In this document: positions 9,993 through 17,125 of the stretch, piece after piece
Layout: each line of letters starts with the position of its first letter
Numbering within the stretch: the stretch's first letter is position 1
Origin: Desulfosudis oleivorans
GTDB taxonomy: Bacteria; Desulfobacterota; Desulfobacteria; Desulfobacterales; SURF-7
Length of the DNA: 64,000 nt
NCBI GenBank assembly: GCA_020723305.1
Contig: DYJC01000009.1
Location: 1-64,000 of the forward strand
Direction: 5' to 3'
Translations under genes and position numbers: made by a program
The notes under the pieces: model-generated
The model's input: the letters and a program-made list of their open reading frames with translations, nothing else
The model's database searches: none
What the model was told of the DNA's origin: nothing

Positions 9993-10921
9993 CTTGATAA
10001 ATTTTCCAGATAATGTTCTGCAGAGGCAACGGCAATCGCAGCATCCCCGACTGCGGTGACAACCTGTCGAAGTGGTGTGTTTCGAACATCGCCGGCCACA
10101 AAAACTCCTGGAACAGATGTCTTCATGTTTACGTCAGCAATGATAAACCCGTTTTCATCCACCTTGATGGCATCCCCGACAAACTGGGTATTGGGACGGG
10201 TCCCGACCCAGATAAAGCATCCAGCCACCGCCAGATCTTTTTTTTCATTGGTTTTCACATTTTTGATACTCACTTTTTCCACATTGGTAAGCCCGCTGAT
10301 TTCGGTTACCACCGAGTCCCAGAGGATCTCGATCTTTTCATTGGCAAAGGCTCTTTCCTGAAGTATTTTTTCAGCCCGGAATTCGTTTCTGCGATGAATG
10401 AGATATACCTTGCTTGCAAATTTGGTTAAAAAGATGCTCTCCTGCACTGCCGTATCCCCACCACCGACTGCGGCGACAACCTTGCCCCTGAAAAAAGGCC
10501 CGTCACAGGTTCCGCAGAATGACACCCCTCTGCCGGAGAATTTGCTCTCCCCGGGTACGCCCAGAGGATTGGGAGAAGCACCGGTAGCAATGATCAAGGC
10601 ATGGGCCGTCAGCGCTTTTCCATCCGTAAGTGTTATTTTTTTAATTGGTTGAGACAGATCCAATACAGAAACCTCTGCGGATTCAATCGCAAGATCAAAC
10701 CGTTTTACCTGATCGGTCATCCGCTGGACAAGCTCAATACCCGAAATCCCTTCCGGAAATCCCGGATAGTTCTCAATCCAGTCGGTTACCAGAATCTGCC
10801 CGCCGGGTGTAACCTTCTCCAGCATAATCACTTTCATACGGGCTCTGGCAGCATAAAGCCCCGCAGTCAGTCCTGCAGGGCCGCCACCGATGATTACCAG
10901 ATCATAATCAGCTTTTTTCAT
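9989..10921 (-). CDS. trxB: Thioredoxin-disulfide reductase
   Basis: This flavoprotein reduces thioredoxin with NADPH. The 310-residue sequence shows the FAD-binding GGGPAGLTAGLYAAR at about residues 12-26, the redox-active FCGTCDGP and an NAD(P)-binding AVGGGDTAVQE. The C-terminal FAD contact is GVFVAGDVRN. Length and motif order match the low-molecular-weight TrxB family. The active-site cysteines are both ordinary Cys codons. It lies five bases after trxA and overlaps bamD, so reductase and thioredoxin are co-expressed. Confidence 0.97.
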   Translation of the reverse strand: MKKADYDLVIIGGGPAGLTAGLYAARARMKVIMLEKVTPGGQILVTDWIENYPGFPEGISGIELVQRMTDQVKRFDLAIESAEVSVLDLSQPIKKITLTDGKALTAHALIIATGASPNPLGVPGESKFSGRGVSFCGTCDGPFFRGKVVAAVGGGDTAVQESIFLTKFASKVYLIHRRNEFRAEKILQERAFANEKIEILWDSVVTEISGLTNVEKVSIKNVKTNEKKDLAVAGCFIWVGTRPNTQFVGDAIKVDENGFIIADVNMKTSVPGVFVAGDVRNTPLRQVVTAVGDAAIAVASAEHYLENLSR

Positions 10922-10926
10922 CAGAT

Positions 10927-11253
10927 CTACAACATCTTCTTAATGGTTTCTTCCAGCTTTGCCTTTGCAACCATGCCGACGATCTGTTCAAAAACCTTGC
11001 CGTCCTTGAAAAAAATCAGTGTCGGTATGGAACGGATTTCAAATTTACCCGGGGTTATTGGATTGTCATCCACATTGCATTTCACGATCTTTATTTTATT
11101 TTGATATGAACCGGCAAGCTCCTCCAGCAATGGAGCGATGGCCCGACATGGCCCGCACCAGGGAGCCCAAAAATCCACTACTATCGGCATATCCGATTTC
11201 AAAACTTCTGCATCAAAACTACTGTCATTGATTTCAATAATTCCTGCTGCCAT
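10927..11253 (-). CDS. trxA: Thioredoxin
   Basis: A 108-residue thioredoxin with the canonical WCGPC active site in [11 protein letters not shown] and the cis-Pro motif RSIPTLIFF. It passes electrons from the TrxB encoded immediately downstream to disulfide-containing enzymes. An AAGGAAG-like ribosome-binding site precedes the ATG. It is the first gene of the trxA-trxB-bamD group. Confidence 0.97.
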   Translation of the reverse strand: MAAGIIEINDSSFDAEVLKSDMPIVVDFWAPWCGPCRAIAPLLEELAGSYQNKIKIVKCNVDDNPITPGKFEIRSIPTLIFFKDGKVFEQIVGMVAKAKLEETIKKML

Positions 11254-11376
11254 TATTCATCTTCCTTTTCAAGGTCAATCCTGTTTTTGCATGAACATAG
11301 TAATAAAATGCAAGAATGTCAACCTTTCAGATGTGTGTAAAGCCACGTGTGATCAAGGATCGATTCAATCCGTTAT

Positions 11377-11739
11377 TTATGGACAGGCACTGATCAGCCA
11401 CACCAAACCGCATCCGGAAACAATGTTCAAATAGATAATGATATCGGATATTGGCCGGTTAAAATGAGCTTCCTTTTTGACAACAATCTTATGCACAATA
11501 AATGGAATGACCCCGCTGATTCCAAGGATAACACCAATGATCCATCCAATGGAAGATTGTTTTTCGATTTCAATCAAACCGAAAAAGATCAGAAGAATGA
11601 TGGGGATATGAAGAACCAGAAAACCGGTGATTTTGCCCGGCAGCTTTAAGATCTCCCATTCTCTTTCATAGGCGGATTCCATTTCATGCAGCAATAACAG
11701 CATGGCGTTCACCATGTAGGCGGCTGTGATCATTGTCAT
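11377..11739 (-). CDS. Small integral membrane protein, DUF6713-like
   Basis: With the ATG at 11739 (GGAGG six bases upstream) the protein has 120 residues and four predicted hydrophobic segments. The N-terminal LLLLHEMESAYEREWEIL resembles the signature of a small membrane family annotated DUF6713, recalled from memory with moderate certainty. No catalytic motif is visible. It lies alone between trxA and a deoxyribosyltransferase-like gene, transcribed in the same direction. The longer frame from 11778 lacks a ribosome-binding site. Function is unknown. Confidence 0.65.
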   Translation of the reverse strand: MTMITAAYMVNAMLLLLHEMESAYEREWEILKLPGKITGFLVLHIPIILLIFFGLIEIEKQSSIGWIIGVILGISGVIPFIVHKIVVKKEAHFNRPISDIIIYLNIVSGCGLVWLISACP

Positions 11740-11808
11740 TTCATTCCTCCATATTGTTCCAGAATGGCCTGCGTGCATGCATATCCCTTTAGAAATTTTT
11801 CAACTGCA

Positions 11809-12477
11809 TCAGACACCCTGTTCATCACCTGGTCCCTCCGTGTAAAAAGGTTCTACCTTCAGAACTTCGTCGATTATCCGGCTCAGCATCTTGTCTGGCC
11901 GATTCCTTTTTCCAGATTGATCCGGCAGCCGCTTCATTACCGATGCGATCTGTTTTCCATGACAGACAGCCTTTTGCAAATCATCCGATAAAGGCACTTT
12001 GTCTGTTTTTTGAGATATTTCATATTCAATTGCAGAAGGCAAGTCCCTTATGTTTTTAACAATTTTACCATGAACAAGACTCGTGAGCATGGAATTGTCA
12101 TACCCGCCAAAAGGAGCCCGGACATCATCCTTGAACAGCACCAAAGGCTTGCCTGCTGAATATGCCAGGGCAGCCTCGACAATCATCCCCTCATCCGGAA
12201 CCCGGCCGTTCAGATTGCAGACAACCCCGCTGCACCTTTCAATCAACTCGTATACATCCAGGGAAAAAATCGCATAATCAATCCGCGTGCGTATTCCGGA
12301 AACAATGGATGGAACCGGCATCTTTCCGAAACGGACAACATACCGTTCCAGCCCGTCACGATGCGGCAGAAAGGTCTGAAAGCCCGCATCTTCCAGGGTG
12401 CCGGCGATTGCGCTCATACCGCCAATCTCTTCCGCGCAAAACAAAGGGCCGGAGCAGTAAATTCGATTTTTTCCCAT
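11809..12477 (-). CDS. Nucleoside 2-deoxyribosyltransferase-like protein
   Basis: The 222-residue protein begins with IYCSGPLFCAEE, the typical start of the nucleoside 2-deoxyribosyltransferase / DUF4406 fold. It continues with an acidic strand-end motif (YAIFSLDVYELIERCSGVV) and the phosphate-binding PDEGMIVEAALAYSAGKPLV. Classical family members transfer deoxyribose between bases, while many relatives are uncharacterised nucleotide hydrolases. The C-terminal ~60 residues extend beyond the core and are charged. It is the gene immediately downstream of hgcB (24 bp away) in the same direction, so it may be co-transcribed with hgcAB, although no functional link is known. Confidence 0.8.
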   Translation of the reverse strand: MGKNRIYCSGPLFCAEEIGGMSAIAGTLEDAGFQTFLPHRDGLERYVVRFGKMPVPSIVSGIRTRIDYAIFSLDVYELIERCSGVVCNLNGRVPDEGMIVEAALAYSAGKPLVLFKDDVRAPFGGYDNSMLTSLVHGKIVKNIRDLPSAIEYEISQKTDKVPLSDDLQKAVCHGKQIASVMKRLPDQSGKRNRPDKMLSRIIDEVLKVEPFYTEGPGDEQGV

Positions 12478-12501
12478 AATGTTCTCCCGTTAAAGGGCTT
12501 G

Positions 12502-12801
12502 TCAGGAACTACAGGCATCCGGCACAAACAGCCTGCGCAAAAATGGGATTGCGGAAAGCCATCCATAAAAAATAGCCTTGGCGCAACCCACCCCGGAACG
12601 CACGGAAATGGCCTGTGTGGGACAGTTCAGTGCACAGGCCCCGCACTCCATGCAGCCGTCCCGATCCATGAGCAAGGCCGTTCCGCTATCCTGATCAAAA
12701 ACCCCGTGAGGGCAGACCGTGGAGCAGGCCCCGCAACCCACGCACTTCTCCCGATAGTATTCCAGGGTGACAATATTTTCCAGATGGCGAAATTCCTTCA
12801 T
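12502..12801 (-). CDS. hgcB: Mercury methylation ferredoxin HgcB
   Basis: HgcB is the two-[4Fe-4S] ferredoxin that works with HgcA to methylate Hg(II). The 99-residue protein has two cluster motifs: CVGCGACSTVCPHG, and CMECGACALNCPTQAIS containing the HgcB-specific CMECGAC. A GVGCAKAI segment follows. The C-terminus ends DACSS, with one Cys, where the studied homologue has a Cys pair as I recall it. The start at 12801 gives an ATGA overlap with the end of hgcA, the usual coupled arrangement. A longer frame to 12849 would lie within hgcA and is not needed. The next gene is a deoxyribosyltransferase-like protein. Confidence 0.95.
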   Translation of the reverse strand: MKEFRHLENIVTLEYYREKCVGCGACSTVCPHGVFDQDSGTALLMDRDGCMECGACALNCPTQAISVRSGVGCAKAIFYGWLSAIPFLRRLFVPDACSS

Positions 12802-13994
12802 GACAAACCTCCCATGACCGTGTCTCCCCACCAGGCCCAAGTCAGCCAAAGGATTGCCGCAAGCACGAGCAAGGCTCCCTGCAGGGGCATATACCGACGC
12901 ATTTCCCTGTCCACGCCGGACAGGGATGTGAAAGGTGTTGATCCGGTGTAATGCATGGCAAACCAGGAGGCAAAAGCCGCACAGGCCATGAGTGCGGCCG
13001 CTCCCTCAGGCCAGGCTCTTCCAAGAAGCACAGCCAGGGCCAGTCCGGTCAACGAACCCGCGAGCAGTCCCTTTGCAGCAAATGCCTTCACGGGAATCTG
13101 CCGGAGAAAAGCAGGGACCAGGAACACACCGGTCAAAAAGCCCGCCACCACGGTTCCGAAAGCAGCGAATCCCGCCCCTAAAACGCCTGTAAGGCTGAAG
13201 CCGCCGGGACCGAGAAACGCAATGAACAGGCAGGCCGCCAGGGCCCAGGCCATAAATTTCCTTGCGACGTGTACCTCCACCAAAGCAACCGTCAACCGTT
13301 CTCTCAGCGGAAACCTGACCTTGCGCATTTCAGGCCCGGCCTGCATGCCGGCGTCCAGGAAGGTGGGCAGATCCTCAGCTCTCACCGGTCCAAATACCCC
13401 TGAAAATCCGCACAGTTTGGGCAGTTTGCGCACCGCCACCCCGGGTGCAGCGAGCTGTGGCAGAATCAAATCCCGATGGGTCACGATCTTATCCAGCCCT
13501 GCGGCCCTGACCCTTCCGGCCACCTCCTCAGCAGAAAAACTGCGTTTGCCGGCTGCGCACCAGACATTGATGCCGTAGGTTTCCACTACCAGAAGCCAGA
13601 AAGGGCGTCCGGCCAGTTCACGGCGCAGTTGATCGAAGGTCAGTTTGAAGTTGCAGGTGACCAGAACCGGACTTTGGGCATCCGGCTCGCCCAGGGCATA
13701 CAATCCAGGAGCGACCCTGTAATGATCCCGACCAATGCCTAAGCGCACGAGAGCGACGCCAATCCGGTCCATCAGGAACCATTGCGGAGATACCCGTGGC
13801 ACATTCCCGGCCGGTGTTGACATCCATCCTGTCACAAAGGGCCAGGCCCGCAAACCTGGCCGTTCTCCAGCCGCCTCCGGCGGCAGTTCATTTTTCGGGC
13901 CTCAGCAAGGCGCATCATCCGCCTGGGTCTTAGCCCCAGGCAACTCAACAAATGGGCTGGGCAATGGTTGTTTTTCCATATATGTTTTCATCAT
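12798..13994 (-). CDS. hgcA: Mercury methylation corrinoid protein HgcA, candidate selenoprotein
   Basis: HgcA donates a corrinoid-bound methyl group to Hg(II). The cap-helix motif NVWCAAGK (residues 143-150 here, with Cys146 the predicted cobalt ligand) is diagnostic. About five membrane segments fill the C-terminal half, with the family segment HYTGSTPFTSLSG. The frame is usually opened at ATG 13823 or TTG 13853. However, it continues upstream as residues ERPG before LRAWPFVTGW and then crosses an in-frame TGA at 13902-13904. It then runs 30 codons to an ATG at 13994 with AAAGG upstream. The TGA follows a Cys codon (DDAPC-TGA-GPK), and a SECIS-like hairpin lies just after it. I therefore annotate 398 residues with possible selenocysteine at 31. 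Alternatives are an upstream nonsense mutation or a shorter protein. HgcA identity is near certain; Sec decoding is a hypothesis. Confidence 0.93.
13858..13901 (-). promoter_or_regulatory. Candidate bacterial SECIS hairpin in hgcA
   Basis: Starting at the base after the in-frame TGA, the transcript can form a lower GGCC/GGCC pairing and a perfect six-bp upper stem, GCCGCC-GGA-GGCGGC (13870-13884). The GG of the three-base apical loop begins 24 nt after the UGA. A short apical loop with G, about 16-37 nt downstream of UGA, is the general form of bacterial SECIS elements. The stem also lies in a GC-rich region where hairpins arise by chance, so this is suggestive only. Confidence 0.5.
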
Positions 13995-14010
13995 TAAACC
14001 TTTACGTCAG

Positions 14011-14029
14011 GATTTCGATATACGAAATC
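14011..14029. promoter_or_regulatory. Palindromic candidate operator upstream of hgcA
   Basis: GATTTCG and CGAAATC are perfect 7-bp inverted arms around ATATA. The site lies 17-35 bp upstream of the proposed hgcA ATG, where a repressor would block transcription. The TTCG-ATATA-CGAA shape resembles operators of ArsR/SmtB-family repressors. No such regulator is encoded in this window, so the link is inference. Confidence 0.45.
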
Positions 14030-14044
14030 TCTGTATCTGAAAAT

Positions 14045-14238
14045 CACGATTTTACATATTTATCGAGGATTGACTGAAGTTTCCCTGATTTTTTCATTTT
14101 TTCCAGAGCAACAGCAAATTTTCCCCGCAAGGCTTCATCTGTTTTCAGACTGAATGCAAAATATTATGTTGCGCGTGTCTCCTTTTTGGCTGCCATGCTC
14201 AGAATCAGCACAAAAACAACTACCAGGAATTTTTTCAT
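14045..14238 (-). pseudogene. Decayed periplasmic solute-binding protein (family 3)
   Basis: The ATG at 14238 opens a typical signal peptide (MKKFLVVVFVLILSMAA) that stops after 24 codons. In a shifted frame, the sequence then reads as the last ~38 residues of an SBP family 3 protein (KTDEALRGKFAVALEKM, then SGKLQSILDKYV) and ends in a stop at 14045. The middle of about 180 residues is missing. This is the footprint of a large internal deletion of an amino-acid-type binding-protein gene. It lies directly upstream of hgcA, on the same strand, and downstream of the Old Yellow Enzyme gene. Confidence 0.8.
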
Positions 14239-14254
14239 CTTTCTTTTTCCTTTT

Positions 14255-15328
14255 TCACATCACAGGATAGTCGGTATAGCCTTTGGGCCCGGGCGTATAG
14301 AACGTAGCCATATCCACTTCGTTCACCGCAGCGCCGCTCTTCCATCGTTCCACCAGATCAGGATTGGCAATAAACGGACGCCCCACGGCAACGAGATCGC
14401 ATCTGCCCTCGGCCAGATCGCTTTCTGCACGCCCGGCATCGTAACCACCGGAGAGAATCAACTTCCCCTTAAACAGCTTGCGAAATGCCGCCTTGATGTC
14501 ATCAGGAACCACTGGAGCACCCATGGCCGAATGATCCACGAGGTGAACATAAACCAAACCGCAGGCGTTGAGCTGTTTTGCCAGGAAGGTGTAATCCGCT
14601 TCCATGGAATCATACACCGGCATATCGTTGAAAACCCCGAATGGCGAAAGGCGGATGCCCACCTTTTCCTTTCCAATGGCACCCATCACCGCCTCGGCTA
14701 CCTCCAGCACGAACCGTGCGCGGTTTTCAAGCGAACCGCCATAATTATCCGTTCGCTGATTGGAATTCGGGCGGATGAACTGTTCCAGCAGATACCCATT
14801 TGCAGCATGCAGCTCAACACCGTCAAAACCCGCTGTCACGGCATTCTTCGCACCCTGAACAAACTCCGCGATGGTGTTCTTGATCTCCTCTCCTGTCATG
14901 GCCTGCGGTACAGGAAGGGGTTTCATACCCTCGGCGTCCGTGTACATCTCCCCGGCAGCCGCGACAGCCGAAGGTGCCATCACATGCGCTCCTGCAGGCA
15001 GATTCAGCGGATGAGCAATCCGCCCGCAATGCATGATCTGGATGAATATCTTCGCTCCCTTGACATGCACCGCATCAGTGACCGCTTTCCATCCCTTTAT
15101 TTGGTCCTGGGAAAATATGCCCGGTATACGCGGATACCCCAGCCCATTTGGTGAAGGGGAGGTGCCCTCGGTGATAATGAGTCCTGCCGTGCCTCGCTGC
15201 GCGTAATACTCCATCATGAGCGCATTGGGAATATTCCCGGTAGCGCGACTGCGCGTCATCGGCGCCATGACCAGACGATTCTGAATTGTCTGATTGCCTA
15301 AAACGGTTTTTGAGTACAGAATTGACAT
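14255..15328 (-). CDS. Old Yellow Enzyme family ene-reductase (NemA-like)
   Basis: This FMN-dependent TIM-barrel oxidoreductase belongs to the alkene / N-ethylmaleimide reductase group. It has 357 residues from the ATG at 15328, which follows a strong AAGGAGG. Motifs include NRLVMAPMTRSRA near the N-terminus, the substrate/FMN-contact QIMHCGRIAHP, VELHAANGYLLEQF and the phosphate-binding AVGRPFIANPDLV. The classic His-x-x-Asn pair of the active site is present as HAANG. Such enzymes reduce activated C=C bonds and nitro groups with NAD(P)H; the physiological substrate cannot be told. It is the gene before the decayed binding-protein remnant and hgcA, with no clear link to either. Confidence 0.92.
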   Translation of the reverse strand: MSILYSKTVLGNQTIQNRLVMAPMTRSRATGNIPNALMMEYYAQRGTAGLIITEGTSPSPNGLGYPRIPGIFSQDQIKGWKAVTDAVHVKGAKIFIQIMHCGRIAHPLNLPAGAHVMAPSAVAAAGEMYTDAEGMKPLPVPQAMTGEEIKNTIAEFVQGAKNAVTAGFDGVELHAANGYLLEQFIRPNSNQRTDNYGGSLENRARFVLEVAEAVMGAIGKEKVGIRLSPFGVFNDMPVYDSMEADYTFLAKQLNACGLVYVHLVDHSAMGAPVVPDDIKAAFRKLFKGKLILSGGYDAGRAESDLAEGRCDLVAVGRPFIANPDLVERWKSGAAVNEVDMATFYTPGPKGYTDYPVM

Positions 15329-15474
15329 CGCTTCGTCCTCCTTCATGTTGTTTGATTATACTGAAACATCAGATAGTAGCGACATTGCGCACGTAACAAA
15401 CACCCGGCTCAGCTATCAGGCTCCTGACTGGATAGAGCCTCTTATCCATGTGAATGCCTCTGCCTGTAATAAAT

Positions 15475-16251
15475 CTATGGTTGTTTCCGGTTGATAACAA
15501 ATTCCACTTGCGTTCTTGCCTTATAGATCACCTCTCCAAATCCGGAAGCGCCCTCTCCCGACTCAGACTCACTTACATCCATCCTGGATACCGGAGATGA
15601 TCCGCTTGCATAAGACTTTCTTTGCACTTGATACACAGCAGGGATATCTTCATGGATCGATTGATCCATGATCCGCAAGGGAGACAAAGATACACCAAGT
15701 GATTTTTCATATAGCTGTTTTTTCAAGTTCACCTCGTCAAGAGCTTTCTCCAGTGCTTTTGTCATGGATTCCTGTTTCTTTGAATGCTTGAAATCCGTCT
15801 TCAAAAAATAGACCTCATTAACCGTATCAACAACATCTGCAATAACCAGCAACTGATCTTCATTTTCTATGGAGACATTGATCTCATTACTGATCTCATA
15901 ACTGGAAGGCTTGTCCCCAATCCAGCTATAGGAAGGAGTAGATGAATATTTTGCAATTTCGATTTTTCCCTTCTCAATGCCTCCGGAAATCATTTTGTTC
16001 TTTACATCATTTCTGATCTTGCTGTTCTTATTCAAGGCCGCTCGAAATTTATCATCTTTTGTTTTCACCACAAGAGAAACAATCGCTTTGTCAGCTTTTA
16101 CTCTCTCTTCTCCGGAACCGGTAACGGCCACTACCGAACGTTCATCCAATAAATAGCTTTGTAATTCCTGAGGCGACCCCTTCAGCTCAGGGGCTGAAAA
16201 AGCGGTTGCCGGCAACAGGAATAAAACCATTATCATACAGATCTTTCTCAT
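15475..16251 (-). CDS. Periplasmic SIMPL domain protein (DUF541)
   Basis: A 258-residue exported protein with a clear signal peptide (cleavage near AFSAPEL). The SIMPL/DUF541 core runs from VVAVTGSGEERVKADKA to TQVEFVI. Family members are periplasmic or outer-membrane-associated proteins of poorly defined function; some have been linked to stress tolerance. The body has alternating beta strands and a helical KALEKALDEVNLKKQ segment, as usual for the family. There is no close operon partner: the nearest downstream gene on the same strand is the OYE gene 147 bp away. Confidence 0.88.
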   Translation of the reverse strand: MRKICMIMVLFLLPATAFSAPELKGSPQELQSYLLDERSVVAVTGSGEERVKADKAIVSLVVKTKDDKFRAALNKNSKIRNDVKNKMISGGIEKGKIEIAKYSSTPSYSWIGDKPSSYEISNEINVSIENEDQLLVIADVVDTVNEVYFLKTDFKHSKKQESMTKALEKALDEVNLKKQLYEKSLGVSLSPLRIMDQSIHEDIPAVYQVQRKSYASGSSPVSRMDVSESESGEGASGFGEVIYKARTQVEFVINRKQP

Positions 16252-16353
16252 TATCTCTCCTCTCTTGTCTCTATTTCCGGGTGATCCCAGTTAGCCGATC
16301 ATTAGGCAGTTTATTGTTTTTCCGCTATGACCAGCATTTCAAAATCATTCGTC

Positions 16354-16408
16354 AAAAGGGTCAAGTCTGCTCTTGACTCATTATGATCTGCCAAACCTGA
16401 TCACCGCT
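16354..16408. repeat. RAYT-associated repeat, copy 1 (transposase 3'-end remnant)
   Basis: About 50 bp match the 3' end of the transposase gene at 17072-17125 with only two or three differences, including the palindromic core GGGTCAAGTCTGCTCTTGAC. The copy includes the last codons of the transposase, so it is either a REP unit carrying coding sequence or a remnant of a second, deleted transposase copy. Together with the second copy it brackets the toxin-antitoxin pair as direct repeats. Confidence 0.8.
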
Positions 16409-16425
16409 ATTATAGACTGACCCTT

Positions 16426-16710
16426 TTACGGCTCCTTTGGAAGTTGTGCGTCATGCCACACCGCAATAATCCAGACGATATTATCCTTTACTTTATAAAA
16501 GAATCGGTATGGTGACACAATCACTTCTCGGTATGGAAATTCCGGGAATTCCGGTATAACTCTTCCCGACTCTGGAAACAGTTCGAGCCTTCGCAAAATT
16601 GTTTCCGCTTTGTTTCGAAAGTTTACGGCCGCTGACGGTTTATCCCTTCGAATGTATGTCAATGCCGATAAAAATTGATTGCGGGCAGAAGGGGTAAATT
16701 GTACCTTCAT
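16426..16710 (-). CDS. RelE/ParE-family toxin
   Basis: This 94-residue protein has the compact toxin fold signature: a helical N-terminus (SARNQFLSALTYIRRDKPSAA), a central RRLELFPESGRVIPEFP and the C-terminal strand pair YREVIVSPYRFFYKV followed by VWIIAVWHDAQ. RelE members are ribosome-dependent mRNA endonucleases and ParE members target gyrase; this sequence does not settle which. Its ATG overlaps the antitoxin stop by one base (TAATG), a common coupling. The pair sits between two direct copies of the RAYT-associated repeat. Confidence 0.87.
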   Translation of the reverse strand: MKVQFTPSARNQFLSALTYIRRDKPSAAVNFRNKAETILRRLELFPESGRVIPEFPEFPYREVIVSPYRFFYKVKDNIVWIIAVWHDAQLPKEP

Positions 16711-16988
16711 TATGATTCCGTTGCCAGAAGGGTATCCGCTTCAGCAAGGACGGTATCGAGATCATATCCTTCACCTAATTCGATCTCTCTATCTCCTTTG
16801 GCTAAAAGCCGCAGGAGTTCCTTTTCATGTTCAGATTTTTCATAGGCTTCAACACCAATCATTACTGCTACGGCTCGCCCTCTTTGCGTAATAATCAACG
16901 GATCATTATTTTTGTTTAATTGTTTTAGCAACTTGGCAGCATCCTGCCGTAAATCACTAACAGGGATTATATTCGATAGTTTGCTCAT
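16710..16988 (-). CDS. Phd/YefM-family antitoxin
   Basis: The 92-residue antitoxin shows the Phd/YefM DNA-binding N-terminus (IIPVSDLRQDAAKLLKQL) and PLIITQRGRAVAVMIGVEAYE. An acidic C-terminal tail probably wraps the toxin. I use the ATG at 16988 (AGGAGGCGTGCG upstream), because the longer frame to 17081 lies in AT-rich leader sequence. It is expected to repress its own promoter with the toxin as co-repressor. Confidence 0.88.
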   Translation of the reverse strand: MSKLSNIIPVSDLRQDAAKLLKQLNKNNDPLIITQRGRAVAVMIGVEAYEKSEHEKELLRLLAKGDREIELGEGYDLDTVLAEADTLLATES

Positions 16989-17071
16989 CGCACGCCTCCT
17001 ACCTATTGTCCTATTAGAAGTATCATTAAACGTACTATTAAGCAAGCGCTTAATAAGACACTCCAAAACCA

Positions 17072-17125
17072 AAGGGGTCAAGTCTGCTCTTGACTCATTA
17101 TGATCTGCCGAACCTGATCCACTCT
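17072..17125. repeat. RAYT-associated repeat, copy 2
   Basis: This copy covers the transposase stop codon and final codons and carries the same palindromic core as copy 1 at 16354-16408. The hairpin GGTCAAG...CTTGACT resembles the REP sequences processed by IS200-like REP-associated transposases. Confidence 0.75.

Noticed and set aside
12502-12504. The hgcB TGA as another selenocysteine codon
   Set aside because: Reading through adds only three residues before TAA, and the protein already has the family length.
12361-13578. Plus-strand frames of about 200 residues
   Set aside because: They are antisense to hgcA and hgcB and arise from the high G+C of that stretch.
13823-13853. ATG 13823 or TTG 13853 as the true hgcA start
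   Set aside because: Neither explains the family-like residues encoded just upstream or the well-placed ATG and AAAGG before the TGA. They remain fallback starts if TGA is not decoded.
14186-15154. A 322-residue plus-strand frame
   Set aside because: It is the reverse of the Old Yellow Enzyme gene, which has all expected motifs.
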